Of a stretch of DNA of 64,000 nucleotides, positions 41,487-49,817 are shown one piece after another (the stretch's first letter is position 1; each line of letters opens with the position of its first letter). A model generated the notes under the pieces. The model ran no database searches. It saw only the letters and a list, made by a program, of their open reading frames with translations, and had not been told where the DNA came from. The DNA is from Bacillota bacterium. Its GTDB lineage: Bacteria; Bacillota; Clostridia; Acetivibrionales; DSM-27016. Position numbers and translations under genes: made by a program. Location of the stretch: positions 62,001-126,000 of the forward strand of contig JAEWDM010000026.1 of assembly GCA_023390115.1 (NCBI GenBank), given 5' to 3'.

Positions 41487-43630
41487 ATTTCGTACATCCT
41501 TTCCTTATTTTTTAACAGCTTTTCCAATGGATCACTATAGTCAATTTCTTTCAGTATATTGTCAAATTTATAGGAACTGCTTTCTTTAAGCAGCTTTTGC
41601 AGCTTCATGGATTGTTCTCTTTCTATATGACTTACAACACACTGCATTTTTGAAGGTATATGTATCTCATTTGTCACTTTTTTATTGAGATATTTGCACC
41701 TGTTGCAGTTATAGACGTCACAGGCAGAGCATATGGGTGCGTTTTCAAGCTCGAGCAACTGAGGATTTTTAATATTTATGCCATCTGTGAGACTTCCTAC
41801 ATGGCTGTCAGGGTCATCAAAGTAAAACGCAGGACACATATAAATTCTGCCGTTCGGTGCCAGTGCAAAGGAACCTGTACCCGCATCGCAGTTCTTCATA
41901 GAGCTTAGATTCCATATGTCAGTCAACACATTTATTTCAATTTCTTCGCCTTGTTTGTATTTATCTGCAATAAAAACAACTATTTTTTCAATTTCCGACT
42001 TGTACTTCTCAGCATCTTTATCCTTCCATTCATTCATATCTTCAATTGCAAGATTAATTCTATCTACTGAATTGAAAAGCTTCTTTGCCAATTCATATAA
42101 TTTATGTATATTATGCCTGTTAAGAAGCAAAATTCCGGTGTCCGCACCATCCCGGCAGTCTGCACTATTGTCATATATTGAAATCGTATTGCAGGGTCGT
42201 CCGGTTTTATCAATTATGATATATTCCTCGTATCTGTTTTTGTCTATTCCCGAGGGTGTTCCAAGAAAAGTGGGTGTATAGCCGTTTGCTTCACAGAATT
42301 CAATACCCTTTTCAAAAACCTCCGGAGCCATAACATTATCAGTACCTTTTGTATTTCTATATGAACAGTGGGGAATTATATTATCGGCAGTTATAAACTG
42401 CAAGTATTTCCTGCATTGGCGCCCCCTATCCTTCTCTATTTTTTTTCTTTCGGAGGTCAGACCGGTTGCACTTTCAAATTTATCCCAGAAGTATTTGTTT
42501 GCCCGTACTGTTGCTTTATGCATCTTGCATATGCCTGTTGCCCTTTGATAAATGGTATCGGTTTCCGCCAGGTCATAGTTGCATCCCTGGCACCATGAAC
42601 ATCCGCTTGCCACTTCGCACTCAACACATTCCTGCGGACTTTGAGTTTTAAGGCTTAGTGCGAAAAACGGCCTCAGCTTGTCCTGGACAATTCCTGTATC
42701 TGCATTTCCCACGCACAATGCTTTTTTGTTGTTAAGGCTGATACCGTAAAACCTGATACATGGAAAAAAGTTTCCATCGCAGTCTATCGCCAGCATTTTA
42801 CCCGCACCGCAAAAATTCCTGTCCAATTCTTCTTTTGTCAGAGGATTGCCTATGCTGGGATCAAAAAACCTTACAGAATATTCCTCCCAAAGCTTATTTT
42901 CAATAATATAGTCGGCGAGCTCTCTGAGCTGCTGCTCCATTATGATGTCGTCGCCTTCCTCCCATACATCCTCAAATACTACATTGGCGGCTACAATCTT
43001 TATTCCTATGTCCCAAAGACTTATAATACTGTCTTTAAGATGGGGAATGTCATCATGGGAAAAGGTAGCCTTTGTGGATGAACTCGGAAATTGGCTGAGC
43101 CACAGCGGTACGTTTTTAACAACATCGTCATAGGAGCCGCTGCCGTCGGGTTTAACCCTCTGCAAATCATGTTTTATTTTATTTCCGTCCACACTTAAGC
43201 CGATAGAGAGATGGGACTTATTCTTTTTTATATATTTCTGCACTTCCGGTGTACCATAGAGGAGACCGTTGCTTGAGAAGGATAATCTGTAGCTGTTGAA
43301 CCATGGATGGTCAAGCAGAAACATCTGCTGCTTGATATAGTCGGTTATTCTATCCACAAGCTGTATTTCCACAAAGGCTTCTCCGCCTATGAATTCCCAT
43401 ATTATGGACTTTTCCTTAAAAGTGCTTCTGTCTGAAAGTATGTAGTCAACTGCTTTTTTTGCGGTTTCAAAGGTCAACTTTTTCAAGTGGTTTTTACCGG
43501 TCATATAGCAGTACTTACAGACAAGATTACAGTCCTCCGTAACACAGAAGGTTATTGACTTCGGCCTGCCGTTCAGGCCTTCCCATGAAGGTAATAAATT
43601 TCCCATTTTTATTTTTGTATTGTTTATCAC
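41483..43630 (-). CDS. Radical SAM/SPASM peptide maturase, CXXX-repeat type, two-part
   Basis: 715 aa. The first half is a radical SAM enzyme: CNLVCKYC at residues 34-41, FIGGEAFVE (SAM-binding GGE), NGLLYGTPEVQKYIKK, then a SPASM region with FCGAGKMLAIDCDGNFFPCI and CVECEVASGCSWCQGC. The second half (from about residue 400) is a separate domain with its own SPASM-like cysteines: CDAGTGSFALAPNGRIYMCP and CSACDVYNCNRCKYLNKK. This fits a radical SAM peptide maturase and a CXXX-repeat peptide maturase fused in one chain. GTG start after GGGAGTGAT. Probable substrate: the precursor at 40903-41112. Confidence 0.8.
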   Translation of the reverse strand: MINNTKIKMGNLLPSWEGLNGRPKSITFCVTEDCNLVCKYCYMTGKNHLKKLTFETAKKAVDYILSDRSTFKEKSIIWEFIGGEAFVEIQLVDRITDYIKQQMFLLDHPWFNSYRLSFSSNGLLYGTPEVQKYIKKNKSHLSIGLSVDGNKIKHDLQRVKPDGSGSYDDVVKNVPLWLSQFPSSSTKATFSHDDIPHLKDSIISLWDIGIKIVAANVVFEDVWEEGDDIIMEQQLRELADYIIENKLWEEYSVRFFDPSIGNPLTKEELDRNFCGAGKMLAIDCDGNFFPCIRFYGISLNNKKALCVGNADTGIVQDKLRPFFALSLKTQSPQECVECEVASGCSWCQGCNYDLAETDTIYQRATGICKMHKATVRANKYFWDKFESATGLTSERKKIEKDRGRQCRKYLQFITADNIIPHCSYRNTKGTDNVMAPEVFEKGIEFCEANGYTPTFLGTPSGIDKNRYEEYIIIDKTGRPCNTISIYDNSADCRDGADTGILLLNRHNIHKLYELAKKLFNSVDRINLAIEDMNEWKDKDAEKYKSEIEKIVVFIADKYKQGEEIEINVLTDIWNLSSMKNCDAGTGSFALAPNGRIYMCPAFYFDDPDSHVGSLTDGINIKNPQLLELENAPICSACDVYNCNRCKYLNKKVTNEIHIPSKMQCVVSHIEREQSMKLQKLLKESSSYKFDNILKEIDYSDPLEKLLKNKERMYEI

Positions 43631-43646
43631 GATATCACTCCCTTTT

Positions 43647-44339
43647 TTAAGTTCTTTTAAGTAGAGCTTCCTTAGCTTCCTTAAGGGAAAGATTTTTATT
43701 GTTTTTAAGTATTGCAGCCAGATGTCCTGAAATATATGCCGCCGACATGCTTGTGCCTCTTGCAGTCCTTATATCAGGTATTTCCTGGATACAGCCTATA
43801 CCCTCAATCCCTGCGGGAGCAAAGAAAAAACCGTCCTTGTATGAATATTGCGTGCACTCATCAAATCTGTCCGACTTTACACCAATAACACCTCTAAGAT
43901 AAGCTGGGTACGAAACCTTTCCAGAGCTGTGAGCGGCAGCCACGATTGGTATCTTGAGCCTTTCAGCCTCCCTTACTATTTTTCTCATAGGAAATATATA
44001 TCCTTTTTTCAAGGTTCCCAGGCTCATATGGATAATGTCGGGCTTATAGTCAAATACCCGGCTCAATGAATATAAAAGTATTCTGCCGTCTGTTGACAGG
44101 TTTCCGTCAAGAACATGTATGCTTATGAACTCAACATCACTGCATATATGGCGTATTATTGCAGCCACCGTTGTACCGTGAAGATTTCCAATGGGCAGGC
44201 TGCTGCTTTCCGCTATATAACCGTCATCATTTATTCCAAAGCCGGTAGAGTGTATTACACACTCTTTCAAATTGCACATCTGTGTGTCTATCCCGCTATC
44301 AATTACAGCTACCTTAATCTTTCTGACGATTTCTCCTAT
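43647..44339 (-). CDS. Subtilisin-like (S8) serine protease of the RiPP cluster
   Basis: 230 aa if it starts at an ATA codon at 44339. The triad is visible: Asp in VAVIDSGIDTQ, His in NLHGTTVAAI, Ser in GTSMSAAYISGHL. The usual oxyanion Asn segment (AAAGN) reads VAAAHSSG. The catalytic Asp lies upstream of the first ATG (44279), and the frame has no ATG, GTG or TTG before a stop. A perfect AAGGAGGTGA sits 9 bases before the ATA, so ATA initiation, or a start lost by mutation, is inferred. There is no signal peptide, so it is probably a cytoplasmic leader protease. It lies between the exporter and the maturase. Confidence 0.75.
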   Translation of the reverse strand: MGEIVRKIKVAVIDSGIDTQMCNLKECVIHSTGFGINDDGYIAESSSLPIGNLHGTTVAAIIRHICSDVEFISIHVLDGNLSTDGRILLYSLSRVFDYKPDIIHMSLGTLKKGYIFPMRKIVREAERLKIPIVAAAHSSGKVSYPAYLRGVIGVKSDRFDECTQYSYKDGFFFAPAGIEGIGCIQEIPDIRTARGTSMSAAYISGHLAAILKNNKNLSLKEAKEALLKRT

Positions 44340-44340
44340 A

Positions 44341-46116
44341 TCAAATCACCTCCTTGCAATTATCATTTATAAGCTGTACCTCTGCTTTATATAGGTTTTT
44401 ATATATATTATTGGTGCGAATTAAGGTATGGTGATTGCCATGGCCGGCTACCCTCCCTTTATCCATTACATATATAACATCAGCTTCAATTATTGTAGAA
44501 AGCCTGTGAGCTATTATTACTACGGTACAATCTTCGGCTATGCTATCAATAGCCTTCTTTATATAAAATTGGGATTCGTTATCCAGTGAGGATGTCGCCT
44601 CATCAAAAAGTATTATCTTTGATTTTTTTAACAAGGCTCTGGCTATAGCAATTCTTTGCCTCTGACCGCCGGAAAGGTTTACACCGTTTTCTCCTATCAC
44701 AGAATCATACTTATTGGGCAAGGCTTCTATGTATTCATGTATAAAAGCTCTCTTGCAGGCGTTTTCTATCTCCTGCCCGGATGCATGTGCATTTGCAAGC
44801 AACAGGTTTTCTTTTATGGACATTCTAAACAGAACAGGCTCTTGCCTTACCACAGAAATATGCCTGCGTAAATCCTCTTCCCTGATTTCATTTATATCTG
44901 TGCAGTCAATGAGGATACGGCCTTTAGCAGGGCTATAAAGTCTGAGCAGTAAATTAAACATGGTAGTTTTACCGCTTCCGCTGCTCCCTACTATTGCTGT
45001 CCTGCTTTTAGCAGGTATATTTACCGTCACATTATCCAGTACATTCAAATCATTATCATAGCTGAAGGAAACATTTTCAAACCTTATATCGCCGGTTATA
45101 TGGGTTATACTCTTTTCCCCGAATTTTTCAGCAGTATAAGACAACCCGTCCATTAGTTGAAATATTCTTTCAAGGGAATTCATAACTTGCTGAAGATTAA
45201 GATTTAACCTGCTTATATTTGAAATTGAGCCTGAAAACTGGCCGGAGTAAGAATAGAAAGCTATAAAATACTTGATGTCCAGCGAGCCCTTTACAACAAA
45301 CATTCCACCCACAAAGGCTACTGCCATCTGGGCAATAACATTGATAATGTCGGAAACCGATTGCGACTTGGTGCTTAACAGTGTCACAGTTACTATCATT
45401 TTCTTTAATTTGTTTGCAATATGTATAAAAGAATTGAACTTATCTTTCTTTATTCCCAGGCTTTTTACTTCTCTTATGCCCCAGATAGCTTGACCTGATT
45501 CGCTATAATATTTATCATTTAATTCGGATAACTGTTTATTACTGGCTCTGATTTTTTTGCCGTATTTATTAAAAATATAAAAGGATACTGGAAAAGAAAC
45601 TATAACTATTAAAGCTAATTTGATACTTATGGCGAATACAGTTATTCCAACGGCCACAAGGCGTATTATATCCACAGCAGTATTCAGCAGTGTTCCTGTA
45701 ATAGCATTTGCAACCTCACTTGAATCTCCATGCAGCCTTGACATTAATTCACCGTTATTCATTTCATCATAAGCCTTTACAGGGAGGTTGAGCATAGCTT
45801 TGTACATATCCCTTTTCAAGTCGAATATTATGTTTTGATTTAATGAAGCAAAAATATATGATTGAAAATACGAAATGATACTTGTTAGTATACCCAGTAT
45901 CAGACTGTAGGTTATATTAAGTGCAGCACCGTCCATATTTTTTTGAAACAGGCTGTCTAATATTCTGCCCCAAAATAGAGGTTGGGCTATTCCTATACCT
46001 ATTCCGCTGAGTATACAGAAAAAAGCCAATATGAACTTGATTTTATATGAAAATACATATTTCAGAGCTCTTTTAAGCAATGTTAAATCTTCTTGCTTGA
46101 AAATTTTTATCTTCAT
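44341..46116 (-). CDS. ABC exporter, fused permease-ATPase, of the RiPP cluster
   Basis: 591 aa. Six transmembrane helices occupy roughly residues 20-310 (ILAFFCILSGIGIGIAQPLF, YSLILGILTSIISYF). The nucleotide-binding domain has Walker A GSSGSGKTT, Q-loop VVRQEPVLF, signature LSGGQRQR, Walker B IILFDEATSSLD and H-loop IAHRLST. There is no N-terminal C39 peptidase, which agrees with a separate protease gene next door. Its TGA overlaps the ribosome binding site region of the protease gene. ATG preceded by GTGAGGA. First gene of the minus-strand cluster; likely exports the modified peptide. Confidence 0.88.
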   Translation of the reverse strand: MKIKIFKQEDLTLLKRALKYVFSYKIKFILAFFCILSGIGIGIAQPLFWGRILDSLFQKNMDGAALNITYSLILGILTSIISYFQSYIFASLNQNIIFDLKRDMYKAMLNLPVKAYDEMNNGELMSRLHGDSSEVANAITGTLLNTAVDIIRLVAVGITVFAISIKLALIVIVSFPVSFYIFNKYGKKIRASNKQLSELNDKYYSESGQAIWGIREVKSLGIKKDKFNSFIHIANKLKKMIVTVTLLSTKSQSVSDIINVIAQMAVAFVGGMFVVKGSLDIKYFIAFYSYSGQFSGSISNISRLNLNLQQVMNSLERIFQLMDGLSYTAEKFGEKSITHITGDIRFENVSFSYDNDLNVLDNVTVNIPAKSRTAIVGSSGSGKTTMFNLLLRLYSPAKGRILIDCTDINEIREEDLRRHISVVRQEPVLFRMSIKENLLLANAHASGQEIENACKRAFIHEYIEALPNKYDSVIGENGVNLSGGQRQRIAIARALLKKSKIILFDEATSSLDNESQFYIKKAIDSIAEDCTVVIIAHRLSTIIEADVIYVMDKGRVAGHGNHHTLIRTNNIYKNLYKAEVQLINDNCKEVI

Positions 46117-46329
46117 AATTTAATCCTCACATTTTTTAATTTCTGTTTTACTGTGCGGTGCATAATGGAATGTAACTTACAAAAATCTTCTCATTAAAGT
46201 TTTTGACCCTTTAAAGCGATCACTCTCCTTTTCTTTATTACTGACCATAGTTCTATTATGGGTGCAGGTTATTTATGTAAATTATTACCATTAATTTTTC
46301 TTAAACTTTTTATGGAATATCAACAATTA
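46117..46329. other. Divergent region upstream of the RiPP exporter
   Basis: No gene. It is AT-rich and should hold the minus-strand promoter of the RiPP cluster; no consensus -35/-10 pair stands out by eye. Confidence 0.3.
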
Positions 46330-46889
46330 TTTATATATATTAACATATAGTGTGTACTTATGTTTGCACTTGTAATAATTCATACATGTTTTTGTAGTGA
46401 ACTAAGATTTTTATGAATTGCATTTAACTGACTATAGTGTATTATATTTTAGTTCATACAGATATATGGTGCAATTTTACTATAATAATTTACAAAATAA
46501 TTGCATCTTAAATATTTCAGATCAGTGCTAAAAAGGGAATGGAGTTATCAAACAGGATATGCCAGTATTTCAATTATCAACAGCGACATTCTGCGAAGAG
46601 AGCATTAATAAAGGATATTTTATACTTTAAGAGCGTCAATAGACAGGTCAAAATGGTTACAGTAGCATAAGATATAATATTTTATGGAGCATTGTCAGAA
46701 ATTTTCCTGCAGTTGGGAAAATACCGTTTCTTCTATATACATAAATCGTTTCTGGTGAATTATAACTATGTTATAGAGTTTAATTACGAACAACTGGTTA
46801 TGTCAAATAAAGCAATTTTACCAATAAATCAACCAAGGCGCAAGAATGTAAGAAAACTGCGGCTGGAACTTGAGGAGGCAAATTTGTAA
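46330..46889 (+). pseudogene. Deleted copy of the LytTR regulator gene
   Basis: The upstream region and start match 38436-38632. Then about 366 bases (most of the receiver domain) are missing, and the sequence resumes at the equivalent of 38998. GTA GCA CAA of copy 1 has become GTA GCA TAA, an in-frame stop. The C-terminal LytTR part (from MSEIFLQLGKYRFFYIHKSF) stays open to 46889. It is followed by the first codons of a kinase copy, then the surface-protein upstream block. Confidence 0.85.
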
Positions 46890-46914
46890 AATGAATTCAA
46901 CAAATTATCACTTA

Positions 46915-47017
46915 TTAACTTAAAACAATAATATTTCCGGAGTTTATGGACAAATAATGCAAAATGATATATTATATCCGTGTAAAATTATGGTATTATA
47001 TATCGACAAAGGGAAGA
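46915..47017 (+). repeat. Upstream block of the surface protein, copy 2
   Basis: Matches 29658-29760 with few differences and follows the first eight kinase codons at a short microhomology (TTAACTTA). Confidence 0.75.
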
Positions 47018-47040
47018 CAAGCTTTAAGCCTGCTTTATAG

Positions 47041-47103
47041 TCCAGGCACTCTAAAGCTCAAAATAAATTTTCGCTGAAAAGCTTCAGCTTTAGAGTGCCT
47101 GGA
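47041..47103. repeat. 18-bp perfect inverted repeat upstream of the second surface protein
   Basis: TCCAGGCACTCTAAAGCT (47041-47058) and its complement (47086-47103) enclose 27 bases. There is no T-run and no equivalent in front of the first copy, so it was inserted after the duplication or arose there. It is a hairpin in any transcript starting in the upstream block. Confidence 0.6.
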
Positions 47104-47210
47104 GCATATGTAGATAGCCATGTTCATTAATTGCCAATTGTTAAGTTTAGAATGCGCTATCTATAATGACGCTTTACTTTATTTGTGTTATAGCAAAGGA
47201 GGTTTTTATT

Positions 47211-49424
47211 ATGGGAAAGAAGTTCAGATTTTTATCCTTGATGCTCGTATTATGTTTGTGTATTACGAGTCTGGGTGTACAGGGCGCGTCAGAGGAAAAT
47301 CAAGAGGTATTGCCTGCGCGGGAACAGACACAGACGGAACAGCAGCCGGTAACAATATCTAAAGCTGCACAGGAGCCGGAAGTTATAGAACATGAAGAGG
47401 ATAGTATATCGGATACAGGAGATGTATTTACGGAGGAGGCGCCGGAAGAACAGCCCGAGGAAGGCAAAAGCGCGCAAGACGGTGCGGAGGAGCCGGGAGA
47501 TGACATAAAAGACGAATTAACGGAGGATATAGAAGATGAAGAGGATAGTATATCAGATACGGGAGATGAATTTCTGGAGGAAGTGACGGAGGAACAGCCT
47601 GAGGAGGACACAAGCGTGCAGGATGATGCAGAGGCACCGCTGCCTGTACAGGAAAATACCCTTGCGGAGGATGGAGAGGACCTTGAATTTTTAGAGGATG
47701 AACCGGGAGCAATAAAAATAAACTTTCAGCCATCGGGCTCAGAAGTGCCGGAGGGATACATACCGGACTACGGAGAAGTCTATGGTGCAAGAAACGGATA
47801 TATATACGGCTGGAACACATCATATATTGGGACAACCAGGGACAGGGGGATAAACGCTGATCAGAAGCTTGATACCCTGGTTACACTATATAAAACCGGT
47901 AAGTGGGAAATAGAGGTGGAGGATGGATTCTATGAAGTGACGGTATGTGCGGGAGACGCGGGCTTCAGTTCTGCCCCAACCGTCAATGTCGATGGGGTTA
48001 ACTACTGGTCTGCTGTAGAACTTGGCGCAAATCAGTTTGTACAGAAAACTACGGCAATAGATATTAGCGATGGCAAGATAACCATAGACAACGGAGGGAC
48101 GGCTGATGCTCTGACGAAATTGAACTATGTGAAAATAGTTAAGGTTAATCCTGCATTCCTGAGTAGCCTTACAATAAGTACCGGCACACTAAGCCCTGCA
48201 TTTGATGAAAGCACTTTTTCCTATACTGCCGATGTTCCTTATGATGTGTCCTCAATTGCTCTGATCCCTACAGTTGGGGACAACGGGGCGGTCATTACCG
48301 TTAACGGAGAACAGGTGGAGAGTGGCGGGACATCAGGCCCGATCGGCCTGGAGGTGGGAAGCAATACCATTTTGGTGAGGGTAAAGGCGCCGGATGGTTC
48401 ATCCGTGGCGGAATATACTATAACGGTTGAACGAAAAAGCGGAATATATTTTAAGGATATTGCGGCAGGAAGTTATTACACAGTAGCATTAAAGGAAGAT
48501 GGAACAGTTGAAGACAATCCCGTGTTTTCGTCCAAACTTACAAATCTTACGTTAACCAGCGGCACACAGACTATTACTCTTGTTCCTGCGTTTAACATGA
48601 ATACCCTAATATATACTGCAAGCGTACCGTATGATATTTCATCAGTTGTTATTACTCCGGCTCCTGAGGATGTGGGTGCTGTAATAAAGATTAACGGTAC
48701 TGCCATACCAAGCAGGCAGACATCGGCGACCGTCAGCCTGAATGTGGGAGCCAACGCCATACCGGTGCAGGTAACGGCTGCCGACGGCTCGTCGCAGACT
48801 ACATATACCGTAACAGTGACGAAAGAGGCAAACCCTATATATTTGACAAACCTTGTTTTGGGTAACGGGGCTTCCTTTGAGACACCTTTTACCAGTCAGA
48901 CACTGACGTATAACGTAGATGTTCCCTATGATGCTGCTACATTTACAATAACCCCTTCTTCTAATGATGCTTCGGCCACCATAACCATAAACGGAACAAC
49001 GGTTGCAAGCGGATCGGCCTATACTGCCACGAGTCCTGCTGCAGGCACGACGGGGACATTTACCGTGGTTATTTCGGCGCCGGGCAGCAGCCCATCCACT
49101 TATACGCTGAATGCCATAAGGTCAAGCAACAACTATTTGAGTACGCTTACGATAACGCCTCCCTTAGTTAGACCTAGTCCTGTATTTAGTTGTTTAAATT
49201 TAAATTATACAATTAATACGACGGTTGGAGCTATCACATTGGCATATTCTCCTGCTGCTCCGAATGCAACTGTAAGTGTAACGGTTAATGATGTGCCTGT
49301 TACAGGAGGTTCTCCTGTAAGCATAAGCTTCCCGTCTGCGGGCACATATACCATAAAAATTACGGTGGCTTCAGCTTATGGAAATGACAGGAGAACATAT
49401 ATAATTGTTGTAACAAAGGCTTGA
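47211..49424 (+). CDS. Secreted cadherin-like surface protein (short paralog)
   Basis: 737 aa. Signal peptide MGKKFRFLSLMLVLCLCI, Glu-rich linker, one CBM-like module (IKINFQPSGSEVPEGYIPDY), a cadherin-like domain, then a single half RCC1 repeat (YFKDIAAGSYYTVALKEDGT) joined directly to VEDNPVF, and about four cadherin-like domains. It is a paralog of the giant protein, with the RCC1 blocks collapsed. The ATG at 47211 has AAAGGAGGT upstream. The last domains (from EANPIYLTNLVLG) differ from those of the giant protein. Confidence 0.85.
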   Translation: MGKKFRFLSLMLVLCLCITSLGVQGASEENQEVLPAREQTQTEQQPVTISKAAQEPEVIEHEEDSISDTGDVFTEEAPEEQPEEGKSAQDGAEEPGDDIKDELTEDIEDEEDSISDTGDEFLEEVTEEQPEEDTSVQDDAEAPLPVQENTLAEDGEDLEFLEDEPGAIKINFQPSGSEVPEGYIPDYGEVYGARNGYIYGWNTSYIGTTRDRGINADQKLDTLVTLYKTGKWEIEVEDGFYEVTVCAGDAGFSSAPTVNVDGVNYWSAVELGANQFVQKTTAIDISDGKITIDNGGTADALTKLNYVKIVKVNPAFLSSLTISTGTLSPAFDESTFSYTADVPYDVSSIALIPTVGDNGAVITVNGEQVESGGTSGPIGLEVGSNTILVRVKAPDGSSVAEYTITVERKSGIYFKDIAAGSYYTVALKEDGTVEDNPVFSSKLTNLTLTSGTQTITLVPAFNMNTLIYTASVPYDISSVVITPAPEDVGAVIKINGTAIPSRQTSATVSLNVGANAIPVQVTAADGSSQTTYTVTVTKEANPIYLTNLVLGNGASFETPFTSQTLTYNVDVPYDAATFTITPSSNDASATITINGTTVASGSAYTATSPAAGTTGTFTVVISAPGSSPSTYTLNAIRSSNNYLSTLTITPPLVRPSPVFSCLNLNYTINTTVGAITLAYSPAAPNATVSVTVNDVPVTGGSPVSISFPSAGTYTIKITVASAYGNDRRTYIIVVTKA

Positions 49425-49508
49425 TCATATTCTTGCCGGTGGCATGAAATGAAGGCTAAGCTGTGGAGCTTTTGGCAAAGAGAAAGAATAAGGCTTGAGA
49501 CATAAAGG

Positions 49509-49549
49509 GCTGCCGTATTATCGAAGGATAAAGCGGCAGCTCTTTTTCT
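49509..49549 (+). terminator. Intrinsic terminator after the short surface protein
   Basis: GCTGCCG (49509-49515) pairs with CGGCAGC (49534-49540), followed by TCTTTTTCT. Confidence 0.75.
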
Positions 49550-49636
49550 GTAATGACGGTTTATGGGCAGAAGCTCACCGGAGAGTGATTGCATGTCTGC
49601 TTTAAATCCCGGTGGGCCCCAGGATTTTAAAAACAT

Positions 49637-49665
49637 TTGACTTTTGCTCCGCTTTTCTCTATAAT
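49637..49665 (+). promoter_or_regulatory. Sigma-A promoter of the decarboxylase gene
   Basis: TTGACT (49637-49642), exactly 17 bases, TATAAT (49660-49665). The leader is about 145 bases long. Confidence 0.75.
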
Positions 49666-49817
49666 TCTTTTGTTTGCTATTTTTATAGCAGTTTTATATT
49701 ACTTAACATATATTGTTTATTAGGCTTATGAAATTTATTTTTATAGGGCGGGCTGCAGATAATATATTAAATAACTGTGTATTTTATGAATTGGCCTTTG
49801 GAGGGGAGGACTCGGAG

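Noticed and set aside
46692..46889. 65-codon frame as an independent LytTR micro-protein
   Set aside because: It is the surviving tail of the deleted regulator copy, with an upstream in-frame stop and no ribosome binding site of its own.
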